64,000 bases of DNA from Chloroflexota bacterium. Its GTDB lineage: Bacteria; Chloroflexota; Anaerolineae; UBA4142; SHND01. The translations under genes and the position numbers were made by a program. Below the pieces are notes generated by a model that was not told the DNA's origin, did not search any database, and was given only the letters and a program-made list of their open reading frames with translations. The DNA lies in the NCBI GenBank assembly GCA_004295045.1, contig SHND01000035.1, forward strand, positions 42,546 to 106,545, written 5' to 3'. Below, in pieces: positions 1-7,549 of the stretch. Numbering within the stretch: the stretch's first letter is position 1; every line of letters starts with the position of its first letter.

Positions 1-2
1 CG

Positions 3-950
3 CGTTTTGTTCAACCGGATACGATTGTGCCAAATCCGCTCGACCCGCAGTCACTGAACCGCTACAGTTATGTGCGGAATAATCCGGTGAATCGGATTGA
101 CCCGACGGGGCACGAGGACTGTGCAGCAGAAGACGATTGGTGCTGGCAGAACCGCTGGTATGAAGCGCATGGATATTGTTGGTCTGGCCGCACGGAGGAT
201 TGGACGAAACAGTGTACGCCAGAGTTTCAGGATGAAGATATATTGGCGGAGATCTTGGGCGAAGCGGGAGGAATGGGCTTGGTTCAAAGAGCAGACCTAA
301 CAAAGATCTTTGAAATGTTACTCAAGTCCATTCAAAATGCGGCTGCAAATATCCCTCCACCGAACCTGTTCATTATCGGTCTTCAGTTGAGCGGGAACCT
401 TACACCCGCCTATGGAGAATTATTTGCCCAGATAGTATTTGACTTTCAACATCTTGAAATCGGTTATTTCGTAGGCGGCGGAGTTGCGGGGGGTGGTAGC
501 ATTGGAGGTAAATTAAAGGTCTTGAGTGTCTTTGCAAGTGGTTCCATTGCTGTTCAATTTGGTATTGGGTGGTGCCTTCCACCATTATGTACTGGGGTTG
601 CTTCATACGCTGAATGGTTTAGCGAGGGAGGTGGTGCGCTTGGTCCCAGTATATCTGCGGGGTTGTCGTATGCTACCAGCAACACGAACGGTCAACCAAA
701 TTACAGCGTTCAGACGCTGATGTTTTCGCTTGGATATGGCAGAGCAACTGCAACCGCGTATTACGGAGCCACTTATGCTGCACCAGTTGCAATCATGCAA
801 TATGAGAATCCTGCAGCGTTTGCACTTGGCGTCCAATTGAGCTCGAATTTTGGGGCGGTGAATTTTAGTACCGCTATAACAGCATACGGATTCGGCGGAT
901 ACCCTTACCTTTGTTCTATCGCGAGCAACAAGTCTACCTGTAATCAGTAG
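3..950 (+). CDS. Rhs/YD-repeat protein, C-terminal end only (5' partial)
   Basis: The frame is open from the first bases of the window, so the start lies outside. The first ~35 residues hold the Rhs core signature (PNPLDPQSLNRYSYVRNNP, then DPTGHE), which in Rhs proteins closes the beta-shell just before the variable tail. The tail of about 270 residues starts with a Cys/Trp-rich stretch (four Cys in about 33 residues) and continues as a Gly/Ala/Ser-rich region with alternating hydrophobic residues, ending in CNQ. I recognise no toxin domain or catalytic motif. Rhs tails are often secreted or contact-delivered effectors, but that role is only inferred here. GC content is clearly lower than in the genes from 2276 onward. 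A PQQ-propeller gene follows 44 bp downstream on the same strand. Confidence 0.85.
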   Translation, partial: RFVQPDTIVPNPLDPQSLNRYSYVRNNPVNRIDPTGHEDCAAEDDWCWQNRWYEAHGYCWSGRTEDWTKQCTPEFQDEDILAEILGEAGGMGLVQRADLTKIFEMLLKSIQNAAANIPPPNLFIIGLQLSGNLTPAYGELFAQIVFDFQHLEIGYFVGGGVAGGGSIGGKLKVLSVFASGSIAVQFGIGWCLPPLCTGVASYAEWFSEGGGALGPSISAGLSYATSNTNGQPNYSVQTLMFSLGYGRATATAYYGATYAAPVAIMQYENPAAFALGVQLSSNFGAVNFSTAITAYGFGGYPYLCSIASNKSTCNQ

Positions 951-994
951 CAAGATCCCAGAATTTCGAAAGGGCAGACATATTCGAGGCAGAT

Positions 995-2101
995 ATGCGT
1001 AAAAGGCTCCTATTAATTGGAGGGTTGGGATTTCTGCTACTGATATTAGCGCTACGTTTCGCAGGGTATATACCATTCATCGGCATTCCTCGAAATGTTG
1101 AAGGGAATTCGTCAGCGCTTTCCTTTCGATGGGCGTATAGGAATTTGGCAAAGATTCGGAGCCAGCCCATTCTTGCAAAGGATTTGATCTTGGCTAGAAC
1201 GGAAGAGGAGTTAATTGCCGTCAATGCCATAACGGGAAAGGAGGTTTGGAAATATAGTGCAGGTTCAATAGTGATTCCAGACAACATGATATTAGTCCAA
1301 GACAACCTTGTGCTTGTTCGTGGTAACCCCAACTCGGCTCTTGATGTATTGAATCTGCAAGATGGTACATTCCAATGGCGGCTTCCGAATGCGCCATTGG
1401 ATGGAATGATCGGAGGCGCAGCCATAGATAACGAGAAAGTCTATGTGAGTCGAGGGCGGTCTGGATATGTATGGGCTTACAGTCTAAACGGTGGTAAATC
1501 AATCTGGCAATCTCCTCAACTCGAATCAAGTTTTGTAAATATGGTCTCGCGTCCAGATGGCTTGTATTTGTTCAATACACTTGACCTGATCGTACTGGAT
1601 AGCGAAACAGGTCAAGTCAAGAAATATCTAAAGAACAAATTCGAAGGGCGTCAACCTATTCTCTCTGATGACCTAGTCATCCAGCAGTTTCAAAAAATGT
1701 TAATTGCCCGAGAACTAGAATCTGGTAAAACGCGGTGGTCGTATCCAAGAAACACACAAGGTGCCATTGGATATTTTGGAGTTGTGAACGGTAAAGTCTA
1801 TGCGAGCGATAGTTGTTGTGAGATTATCGCGTTGAATTTGACAGATGGAAACCTACTTTGGCGCAAACAATTCGACTCCTCAATTGACTCCACGGTAGTA
1901 GCAATTCAAGATTTGGGATACGTGCTGTTGCAAAACGGCTCTATTCGCGCGTTTGATCTGGAAACGGGCGGCAATGCTGGCGTCATCTCAACAGCTCCAC
2001 CCACTACGAGTGGTTATCATTTGGACAAAGGTCTTGTAACAGACGCGACTGCTTTATACGCAACATTTGGAAACAACACGCTGTTTGCATTTGCAAAATA
2101 A
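995..2101 (+). CDS. Membrane-anchored PQQ-type beta-propeller repeat protein
   Basis: A 368-residue protein with an N-terminal uncleaved signal anchor (about residues 3-27, no lipobox). It then has repeated blades of the PQQ/pyrrolo-quinoline-quinone-like type, each with a pattern such as LIAVNAITGKEVWKY, VWAYSLNGGKSIWQS, IIALNLTDGNLLWRK and IRAFDLETGG. These predict a beta-propeller outside the membrane. No enzyme catalytic residues are apparent, so a binding or scaffold role is more likely than a PQQ dehydrogenase. It lies 44 bp after the Rhs tail and shares that gene's lower GC content, so the two may have arrived together. A role as partner of, or immunity to, the Rhs tail is possible but untested. 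Confidence 0.8.
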   Translation: MRKRLLLIGGLGFLLLILALRFAGYIPFIGIPRNVEGNSSALSFRWAYRNLAKIRSQPILAKDLILARTEEELIAVNAITGKEVWKYSAGSIVIPDNMILVQDNLVLVRGNPNSALDVLNLQDGTFQWRLPNAPLDGMIGGAAIDNEKVYVSRGRSGYVWAYSLNGGKSIWQSPQLESSFVNMVSRPDGLYLFNTLDLIVLDSETGQVKKYLKNKFEGRQPILSDDLVIQQFQKMLIARELESGKTRWSYPRNTQGAIGYFGVVNGKVYASDSCCEIIALNLTDGNLLWRKQFDSSIDSTVVAIQDLGYVLLQNGSIRAFDLETGGNAGVISTAPPTTSGYHLDKGLVTDATALYATFGNNTLFAFAK

Positions 2102-2275
2102 TTGTCTCGCTTACGCTTGAATCTTCATTCTTACCCTTTCGCAATCCCTGCGCCACTTGCACATACGGCACATCAACAAGGCGAACCCGCTCCTTTTGGT
2201 AGAATTCGTTTTGTTGATTTTCACGAGTTGTTCAGACATGAAATTTATTTCCATTCTCCGTCAACTCTCTTTTCT

Positions 2276-2995
2276 TCAATAGATCATCTCCCCCTTTACA
2301 AATGCCGCTGTGCGCGGGTCGCGCGGCGATTCAAAAAACACGGGCGCGTCGGCAATTTCGATAACTTGTCCATTCAACATCAAGCCCACGCGCTGGGCGA
2401 GGCGTTTCGCTTGAAACAGATTGTGCGTGACGACGACGATCGTCGTGCCGTGTGTGCGATATTGCTCGCGCACGATCTCTTCGATCAAGCCAACGTTGTA
2501 GGGGTCGAGGTTCGCCGTCGGTTCGTCGAGCAAGAGGACGCGCGGTTCGATCACCAGCGCGCGGGCGAGCGCGACGCGCTGCATTTCGCCGCCGGAAAGT
2601 TTACGCGCGGACGCGTGCGCCAAGCTCTGCAAACCGACGCGGGCAAGAATTTCGTCCACCGCCGCGTCGTTCCGCGCGCCGCGCAATTCCAAGCCGTACG
2701 CGATGTTTGCGCGGACGTTCGTATTCAACAACACGGGACGTTGGAAAACGGTGGTGATTTCGCGACGCACGTCGAGAGAAATATTTTCACGCGCAATGCC
2801 GCGATAATTCATTTCACCGGAAGTTGGTTGTTCGAGGAAATTTAACAAACGGAGCAGTGTAGATTTGCCCGCGCCGCTGGGACCGACGAGCGCCAGAATC
2901 TCGCCGTTGAAAATATCGAGCGTGTCAATTTGTAGAACATTGCGCGCCGCATATTCTTTGCGCACGGCGCGCAATTGAAACAGTGTTTCACGCAT
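2276..2995 (-). CDS. tupC: Tungstate ABC transporter, ATP-binding protein
   Basis: The 239-residue ATPase energises tungstate import at the inner face of the membrane. Visible motifs are Walker A GPSGAGKS (38-45), a Q-loop in FQRP (84-87), the signature LSGGEMQ (133-139), Walker B VLLLDEPT (153-160) and a switch His in VVTHN (~190). It overlaps the permease gene by 8 bp (2988-2995) and is the last gene of the regulator-tupA-tupB-tupC operon. Assignment to tungstate, not molybdate or sulfate, rests on the TupA protein of the same operon. No terminator hairpin was evident just downstream. Confidence 0.9.
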   Translation of the reverse strand: MRETLFQLRAVRKEYAARNVLQIDTLDIFNGEILALVGPSGAGKSTLLRLLNFLEQPTSGEMNYRGIARENISLDVRREITTVFQRPVLLNTNVRANIAYGLELRGARNDAAVDEILARVGLQSLAHASARKLSGGEMQRVALARALVIEPRVLLLDEPTANLDPYNVGLIEEIVREQYRTHGTTIVVVTHNLFQAKRLAQRVGLMLNGQVIEIADAPVFFESPRDPRTAAFVKGEMIY

Positions 2996-3683
2996 CGGAC
3001 ACGCGTTGCAAGCGCAGCAGCGCGCCGTTGATCACGAACGCGAGGGCGAGCAGGATGATGCCGAGCGCGAGCGCCAGCGCGAAATCGCCGGTGCGCGTGT
3101 TCAACACAATCGCAGTGGTCAATACGCGCGTCTTGCCCTCGATGTTGCCGCCGACGAGCATCACCGCGCCCACTTCGGAAATGATCGCGCCGAACGCGGC
3201 GACAATCGCCGCGATTACGCCGACGCGCGCTTCGCTCAATACAATCCACGCTTCCTGTATGCGCGTTGCGCCCAACGCGCGCGCTTGCAAACGCAATTGC
3301 GGATCAATCGTCTGCGTGCTCGCCATCGTCAAACCCGCGACGAGCGGAAACGCAATGATCACTTGCGCCACGATCATCGCCGTCGGCGTAAAGAGCCAGC
3401 CGAGCGAACCGAAAGGACCCGCGCGCGACAACATCAAATACACAAAGAGTCCGACGACAACGGGCGGCAGCCCCATTCCCGTGTACAACAGCACGGTGAT
3501 CAAGTCATGCGAACGCGTGCGCGACAAACCCAACGCCGCGCCGATGGGAATGCCGAGCGCCATCGCGATCAACAGCGCGATAAAACTCACGCGCAGCGAC
3601 AACGCGACAATTTCCAACAATTCCGCGTCGCCGCTCAAGAGCAGCTGGATTGCATGAGCCAGTCCCTGCGTCAGATCGTCCAT
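2988..3683 (-). CDS. tupB: Tungstate ABC transporter, permease
   Basis: A 231-residue integral membrane protein with about five or six hydrophobic segments. The cytoplasmic EAA-type loop appears as LRLQARALGATRIQEAW (~130-146), the site that contacts the ATPase. Length and pattern (GMGLPPVVVGLFVYLMLS; GAIISEVGAVMLVGGN) match TupB/WtpB-type permeases. The gene starts 5 bp after the tupA stop and overlaps tupC by 8 bp, so the three genes are probably translationally coupled. Together with the lipoprotein TupA it forms the tungstate import channel. Confidence 0.9.
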   Translation of the reverse strand: MDDLTQGLAHAIQLLLSGDAELLEIVALSLRVSFIALLIAMALGIPIGAALGLSRTRSHDLITVLLYTGMGLPPVVVGLFVYLMLSRAGPFGSLGWLFTPTAMIVAQVIIAFPLVAGLTMASTQTIDPQLRLQARALGATRIQEAWIVLSEARVGVIAAIVAAFGAIISEVGAVMLVGGNIEGKTRVLTTAIVLNTRTGDFALALALGIILLALAFVINGALLRLQRVSDA

Positions 3684-3688
3684 CTATT

Positions 3689-4624
3689 TTATTTCGCCGC
3701 GTTCGCGTAAAAGAGCGCTTGCCCAAATTTATCTTGACCGTACTTGCCGATTGCCGCTTGCGTTTCGGGCGAAAGAATCCACTGAACAAAATTCGACGCC
3801 ATCGCCGCGTTCACCGTCGGAAACTTGTCGGGGTTCACTGCCATAACGCCGTACGGGTTGTATAACACTTTGTCCGGATTTTGGTCAATCGTCTCGCCGC
3901 CGAATACAATCGCCAAGTTCGGCAGCTTGTCTTTCATCGCAAGCCAGGTGCCGCGATCCGCGAGCGTATAAAAATTGCCTTCGTTCGACGCGATCAATGT
4001 TTCGCCCATGCCTTGCCCCAGCGAATTGTACCATTTCATTTCTTTGGTTGGCGTGATTCCGGCGCTTGCCCAGATGGCGAGTTCTTTGGTGTTCGTGCCG
4101 CTCTTGTCACCGCGACTTGCGAACGGCGATTGCGTGTCCGCGATGAGCTTGAATGCTTCTTTCGCGGTCGCCGCGCCGCTCACATTTGCAGGATCAGATT
4201 TTGGACCGACAAGAATGAAATCGTTATACATCACGTCAAAACGAGCTTGGGCATTGCCTTCTTTGACAAATTTGTCTTCTTGCGAGCGCGCGTGAACCAA
4301 CACAACATCCGCGTCGCCTTTACTCCCAATTTCCAACGCCTGACCGGTGCCGACGGCGACGACATCCACCTTGCAGTTAAATTGCTTTTCAAACGCGGGC
4401 AGAATCGCGTCAAGCAAACCGGAATCGGCAGTACTGGTCGTCGTTGCAAGCCGCAAGGCACACGCGGCGGCTTGCCCCGAATCGGTTGGCGCGGCGGCGG
4501 GGACTTGGGTCGCTTGAACTACCGGCGCGACGGTGAGCGGGACAGTCGTTGGCGCGGGCGCGGCGCAGCCCGCGCTGACCGCGAGCAGCGCCAAGAGAAT
4601 GAGTGCGAACGAAAAATGTTTCAT
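3689..4624 (-). CDS. tupA: Tungstate-binding lipoprotein TupA
   Basis: A 311-residue extracytoplasmic binding protein. It has a signal peptide with lipobox VSAGC (Cys20), a short Pro/Thr/Ala tether, then the TupA-specific core: LATTTSTADSGLLDAILPAF, VVAVGTGQALEIG, VVLVHARSQEDKFV, NDFILVGP and SRGDKSGTNTKELAIW. The TTTST.DSGLLD and VHAR..ED.FV motifs separate TupA from ModA-type molybdate binders. The start ATG (4624) overlaps the stop of the upstream regulator as ATGA, which indicates one transcript. It captures tungstate and delivers it to TupB. It fits with the molybdopterin-synthase fusion at 32.4 kb, since tungsten is also used as a pterin cofactor. Confidence 0.93.
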   Translation of the reverse strand: MKHFSFALILLALLAVSAGCAAPAPTTVPLTVAPVVQATQVPAAAPTDSGQAAACALRLATTTSTADSGLLDAILPAFEKQFNCKVDVVAVGTGQALEIGSKGDADVVLVHARSQEDKFVKEGNAQARFDVMYNDFILVGPKSDPANVSGAATAKEAFKLIADTQSPFASRGDKSGTNTKELAIWASAGITPTKEMKWYNSLGQGMGETLIASNEGNFYTLADRGTWLAMKDKLPNLAIVFGGETIDQNPDKVLYNPYGVMAVNPDKFPTVNAAMASNFVQWILSPETQAAIGKYGQDKFGQALFYANAAK

Positions 4625-5652
4625 GCTTTTCTCCTTGTGCCATATTTGATTTCCGCGATCACCTGACCACTCTGTGAAATGTCATAGCCGGGCAACGTAC
4701 CAGCGTACGCGCGGAATTTTGTGCTGTGTAATATTTCGCGTAACTGGCGTCCGCGCGCCGATTCATACAACGCGCGCGCCAAAATCAAATCAAAGCGCTC
4801 CTGCCCCAGCGCGACGAAATCGAGTCCGCGCGCTTCTGTCGCTGCACGCACGCCGGGTCCCACATCTGCCTTGTTCAGCTCTATCGCGCGCGCCAGCGCG
4901 TCGTACGTTGGCGCAATGTGTGTCCAGCCGGGCAGGGTCGTCGGGTCAACGCGCGCGGCGCGCAGTTGTTGATGCAGCCAAATTCGCGCCCCCGCGCCAT
5001 ACGGGCGGTTCATCAAACGCACACTTTGCTTTGCGAGATCGCGCACGCCGCGAATTTTTTTGGGATTGTCGCGCGCCACCATCAATCCAAAATCGCGCAC
5101 GGCGAGATTAATGACCACGATGTCTTGTTCGGGAATCAGATGCTGGACGAACGAAACGTTATATTCATGCGCTTCCGGTTCGCGCAAGTGCGCGCCCGCG
5201 ATGTCCGACTGTTGTTCTGCCAAACGTTCCAGCCCGCGCGTGCTGCCCATCACTCGCGACGTTGCGCCGACGGCACGCGCGAGCCACGCCAACAAGAGGT
5301 CGTCGCTCCCTGCAATCAACAGCGGCATTTGCGCATCGGATGCTACGCCTTCCGCCAAGCGCGTTTTGACCCAAAACTCGGCGGGCTGTGTGGCGGGTTC
5401 TTGGAGCCAACGCTCCAACGCGCGGCGTCCGCGCGCTGTGAGCGCGTAAACTTGACGCTTCGGACCACCCGCGCCTTTTTGGGCGCGGACGCGCACGAAA
5501 CCTTGCGCCTCTAATTTTGCGAGCGAACGATAGAGCTGCGCAAAATCAATTTCCCAATGAGACGCAAATTCGACGGCGATGATGCGCTTTAATTCATAAC
5601 CGTGCGCATCGCCGCGCGCGAGGAGACCGAGCAAAGGAAAGAGAGGATTCAT
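4621..5652 (-). CDS. PadR-type winged-helix regulator fused to a molybdate/tungstate PBP-like sensor domain
   Basis: This looks like a one-component metal-oxyanion sensor for the tup operon. Residues ~1-85 form a PadR-like winged helix (LLGLLARGDAHGYELKRII, then a YRSLAKLEAQGFV recognition region). Residues ~100-343 match the periplasmic-binding-protein-like domain used in molybdate-responsive regulators (GSDDLLLAWL, HEYNVSFVQHLIP, RPYGAGARIWL, ADVGPGVRAA, GLDFVALGQERFDLI). A longer frame reaches 5703, but its first codon coincides with the -35 box of the promoter, so ATG 5652 is chosen. tupA overlaps the 3' end by 4 bp. It is inferred to autoregulate through the palindrome at 5659-5679. Whether it represses or activates is not visible from sequence. 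Confidence 0.85.
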   Translation of the reverse strand: MNPLFPLLGLLARGDAHGYELKRIIAVEFASHWEIDFAQLYRSLAKLEAQGFVRVRAQKGAGGPKRQVYALTARGRRALERWLQEPATQPAEFWVKTRLAEGVASDAQMPLLIAGSDDLLLAWLARAVGATSRVMGSTRGLERLAEQQSDIAGAHLREPEAHEYNVSFVQHLIPEQDIVVINLAVRDFGLMVARDNPKKIRGVRDLAKQSVRLMNRPYGAGARIWLHQQLRAARVDPTTLPGWTHIAPTYDALARAIELNKADVGPGVRAATEARGLDFVALGQERFDLILARALYESARGRQLREILHSTKFRAYAGTLPGYDISQSGQVIAEIKYGTRRKA

Positions 5653-5658
5653 CGAGAG

Positions 5659-5703
5659 ACTATATGCGATGCATATAGTAGCGGAGACGTCGTAACTTGT
5701 CAA
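5659..5703 (-). promoter_or_regulatory. Promoter of the tup operon with overlapping perfect palindrome (operator candidate)
   Basis: On the minus strand TTGACA (5703-5698) and TACTAT (5680-5675) are separated by exactly 17 bp, a strong sigma-70-type promoter. A perfect inverted repeat, ACTATATGC-GAT-GCATATAGT (5659-5679), covers the end of the -10 box and the probable transcription start, and it stops 6 bp before the ATG at 5652. This placement is typical of an autoregulatory repressor site. The encoded PadR-PBP regulator is the obvious ligand, by inference. Confidence 0.8.
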
Positions 5704-5724
5704 AGGCGCTGACGCGGTGAAACC

Positions 5725-5756
5725 AAAAACCTGACGATAGTTATCGTCAGGTTTTT
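5725..5756 (-). terminator. Rho-independent terminator after the DUF1269 gene (symmetric)
   Basis: A perfect 15-bp stem, AAAAACCTGACGATA / TATCGTCAGGTTTTT with a 2-nt loop, lies 21 bp past the stop of the gene at 5777. A/T runs on both sides make it work in either direction. It insulates the tup promoter from readthrough. Confidence 0.85.
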
Positions 5757-5776
5757 GTTCATTGTTCCGTACAACT

Positions 5777-6304
5777 CTACGTGCTTGAGGTTAATTGCTT
5801 GCGCAGTTTTGCTTCGGCTTCACTGTTGAGATTCGTATAGAGCAATTGCCCGCCAAATTTTGCGAGGTCTGGTTCTACTCTGTCGAAAGTGACACTGCGC
5901 GCGAGAAAGAATAGCGTGGACGTGCCGGGCGTCATGTTCGCAGTCAGGTCGTGCATAAACTTGTCGTCAATGCCCAGGTCGGATGCCTTGCCCAAAATCG
6001 CGCCCGACGCGGCGCCGATGCCCGCGCCTGCTGCCGCGATGCCCACCCACGCCAATGGCGCCATAAAAGGAAATGGCAGCGTGATCAATAAACCGATCAG
6101 CAAGCCCCAAAATGCGCCGTTCACCGCGCCCGCTTGCGTCAAGTCCACCGACTGATGCAGTTTTGTTTTTCCCTGTGCGTCTTTGGTGACATAGACGGCA
6201 TCTTCCAAGTCAATCAAATATTGCGACTGCAATTTTCGCAGTTCGGCGAGAACCTCCTGCGCTTTTTGTTCGGTGGGATAGGTGACGGCGATTAACGTAC
6301 TCAT
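5777..6304 (-). CDS. DUF1269 family membrane-associated protein
   Basis: A 175-residue protein of the DUF1269 type. The N-terminal ferredoxin-like part (STLIAVTYPTEQKAQEVLAEL) is followed by a glycine-zipper hydrophobic core at about 60-110 (GAFWGLLIGLLITLPF, then AAAGAGIGAASGAILG). The C-terminal half matches the usual F..L...M.PG.S.LF.L form seen here as FMHDLTANMTPGTSTLFFL. The function of the family is unknown, and stress or membrane association is often suggested. It is monocistronic, bounded by the terminator at 5725-5756. An SD-like AAAGGAGTTTCC precedes the start. Confidence 0.85.
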   Translation of the reverse strand: MSTLIAVTYPTEQKAQEVLAELRKLQSQYLIDLEDAVYVTKDAQGKTKLHQSVDLTQAGAVNGAFWGLLIGLLITLPFPFMAPLAWVGIAAAGAGIGAASGAILGKASDLGIDDKFMHDLTANMTPGTSTLFFLARSVTFDRVEPDLAKFGGQLLYTNLNSEAEAKLRKQLTSST

Positions 6305-6371
6305 GGAAACTCCTTTCTGAATTTTGTTTCAACGCGTGCCAAATCACGCGTAATTTATCGAGTCCGAAAGT

Positions 6372-7310
6372 TCATGCCTCGCGGCGGAATGCTTCGCGCA
6401 GTGCCCGACGAAAGGGATAACGCTCCAGATACGTGATCACTTTAGCGAACTGACGCGGTTGAAATCCAAAATTTCGTTCCACCGCATCCAGCTGTGTCGT
6501 ATTGTCCACATTCAACAATTCGAGCAGACTCGTCGTCGCGGGCGGCTTGGGCAGAACTGTTTGCATGAGCTGGATGACGGGGCGCATCAATGGCACGGGC
6601 ACTTTGACCAGCAGACGCTTTCGCTGCAAGACAATCAAAATTTGTTTCACGATTGCTTCATACGTCAGATGTTCGGGCCCGCCCACTTCGTACGATTGAT
6701 GAATTGTGCGCGGCTCATTCAAAACGCGCGAAATAATTTTCACCATGTCTTGGATCCACAAGGGTTGAAAGCGCGCTTGCCCATCGCCGACAAGTGGGAA
6801 TACGAGCGGCGTAATCACCAGCCAGCGCGCGAGCGCATTCGCAAATTCATCTTCGGGTCCCACCAATACCGATGGACGAATTATCGTCCAATCCAGTTGG
6901 CTCGCGCGGACGGCGTCCTCCCCTGCGCCCTTGCTCCGCAGATACGCGTAAGGTGATTTGGAATCCGCCGCGAGCGCGGATTGCAGAACAAAACGTTTCA
7001 CGCCCGCGGCGTGCGCGGCTTGTACGACATTGCGCGTACCCTGCGCGTTGATTCCATCATACGTCGCGCCGCCGCTTTCATACGCAATTGCCACCAAATG
7101 AACCACCGCATCCATGCCTCGCAGCGCGGCGGGCAATGTTTCGGGTCGTGTCACATCGCCGGTAACGAATTCGACCGGAACGCTGCTGTCAAGATGTCCG
7201 CGCCCATTTGGTTTACGCACCAGCCCGCGCACGGCATGTCCTTGTGCCGCCAATTCTTTTGCGAGATGGCTGCCTACAAATCCGGTAATGCCGGTAATCA
7301 AAATTTTCAC
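6372..7310 (-). CDS. NAD(P)-binding SDR protein, NDUFA9/NmrA-like
   Basis: An extended-SDR-like protein with the N-terminal dinucleotide motif TGITGFVGSHLA, then GDVTRPETL and VVHLVA, typical of the complex-I NDUFA9-like and NmrA-like atypical SDRs found next to many bacterial redox genes. The catalytic YxxxK is present as YLRSK. GTG at 7310 begins directly at VKILITG. The open frame extends to 7454, but a -10-like TGC-TATATT (7447-7439) lies inside that extension, so the longer start is unlikely. No SD is evident, so the start remains uncertain. The substrate is unknown. Confidence 0.8.
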   Translation of the reverse strand: MKILITGITGFVGSHLAKELAAQGHAVRGLVRKPNGRGHLDSSVPVEFVTGDVTRPETLPAALRGMDAVVHLVAIAYESGGATYDGINAQGTRNVVQAAHAAGVKRFVLQSALAADSKSPYAYLRSKGAGEDAVRASQLDWTIIRPSVLVGPEDEFANALARWLVITPLVFPLVGDGQARFQPLWIQDMVKIISRVLNEPRTIHQSYEVGGPEHLTYEAIVKQILIVLQRKRLLVKVPVPLMRPVIQLMQTVLPKPPATTSLLELLNVDNTTQLDAVERNFGFQPRQFAKVITYLERYPFRRALREAFRREA

Positions 7311-7549
7311 ACGTACATTGTCCCAAAGAGTTGAGCTTGCAGTTGCTGCACCGCAAACGTGATGGATCAAATTGTTTGCAAAATGTTCTCGTTCAACGGA
7401 TAATAATTGCAGTGATGGGCGGTACTTGATGTTTGAATAATATAGCAGATTCATTATCTTTCAACAGTTTATATAACGTTCGTCGAAGTATCGTGTAACC
7501 TTTGCGCTTTTGTCTTTTTATTCCTTTTTTCCACACAAAAGGAGTTCCG

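Noticed and set aside
2102..2845. 247-codon open frame on the + strand
   Set aside because: Mostly antisense to tupC. The free part (2102-2275) is AT-rich spacer without an SD or promoter.
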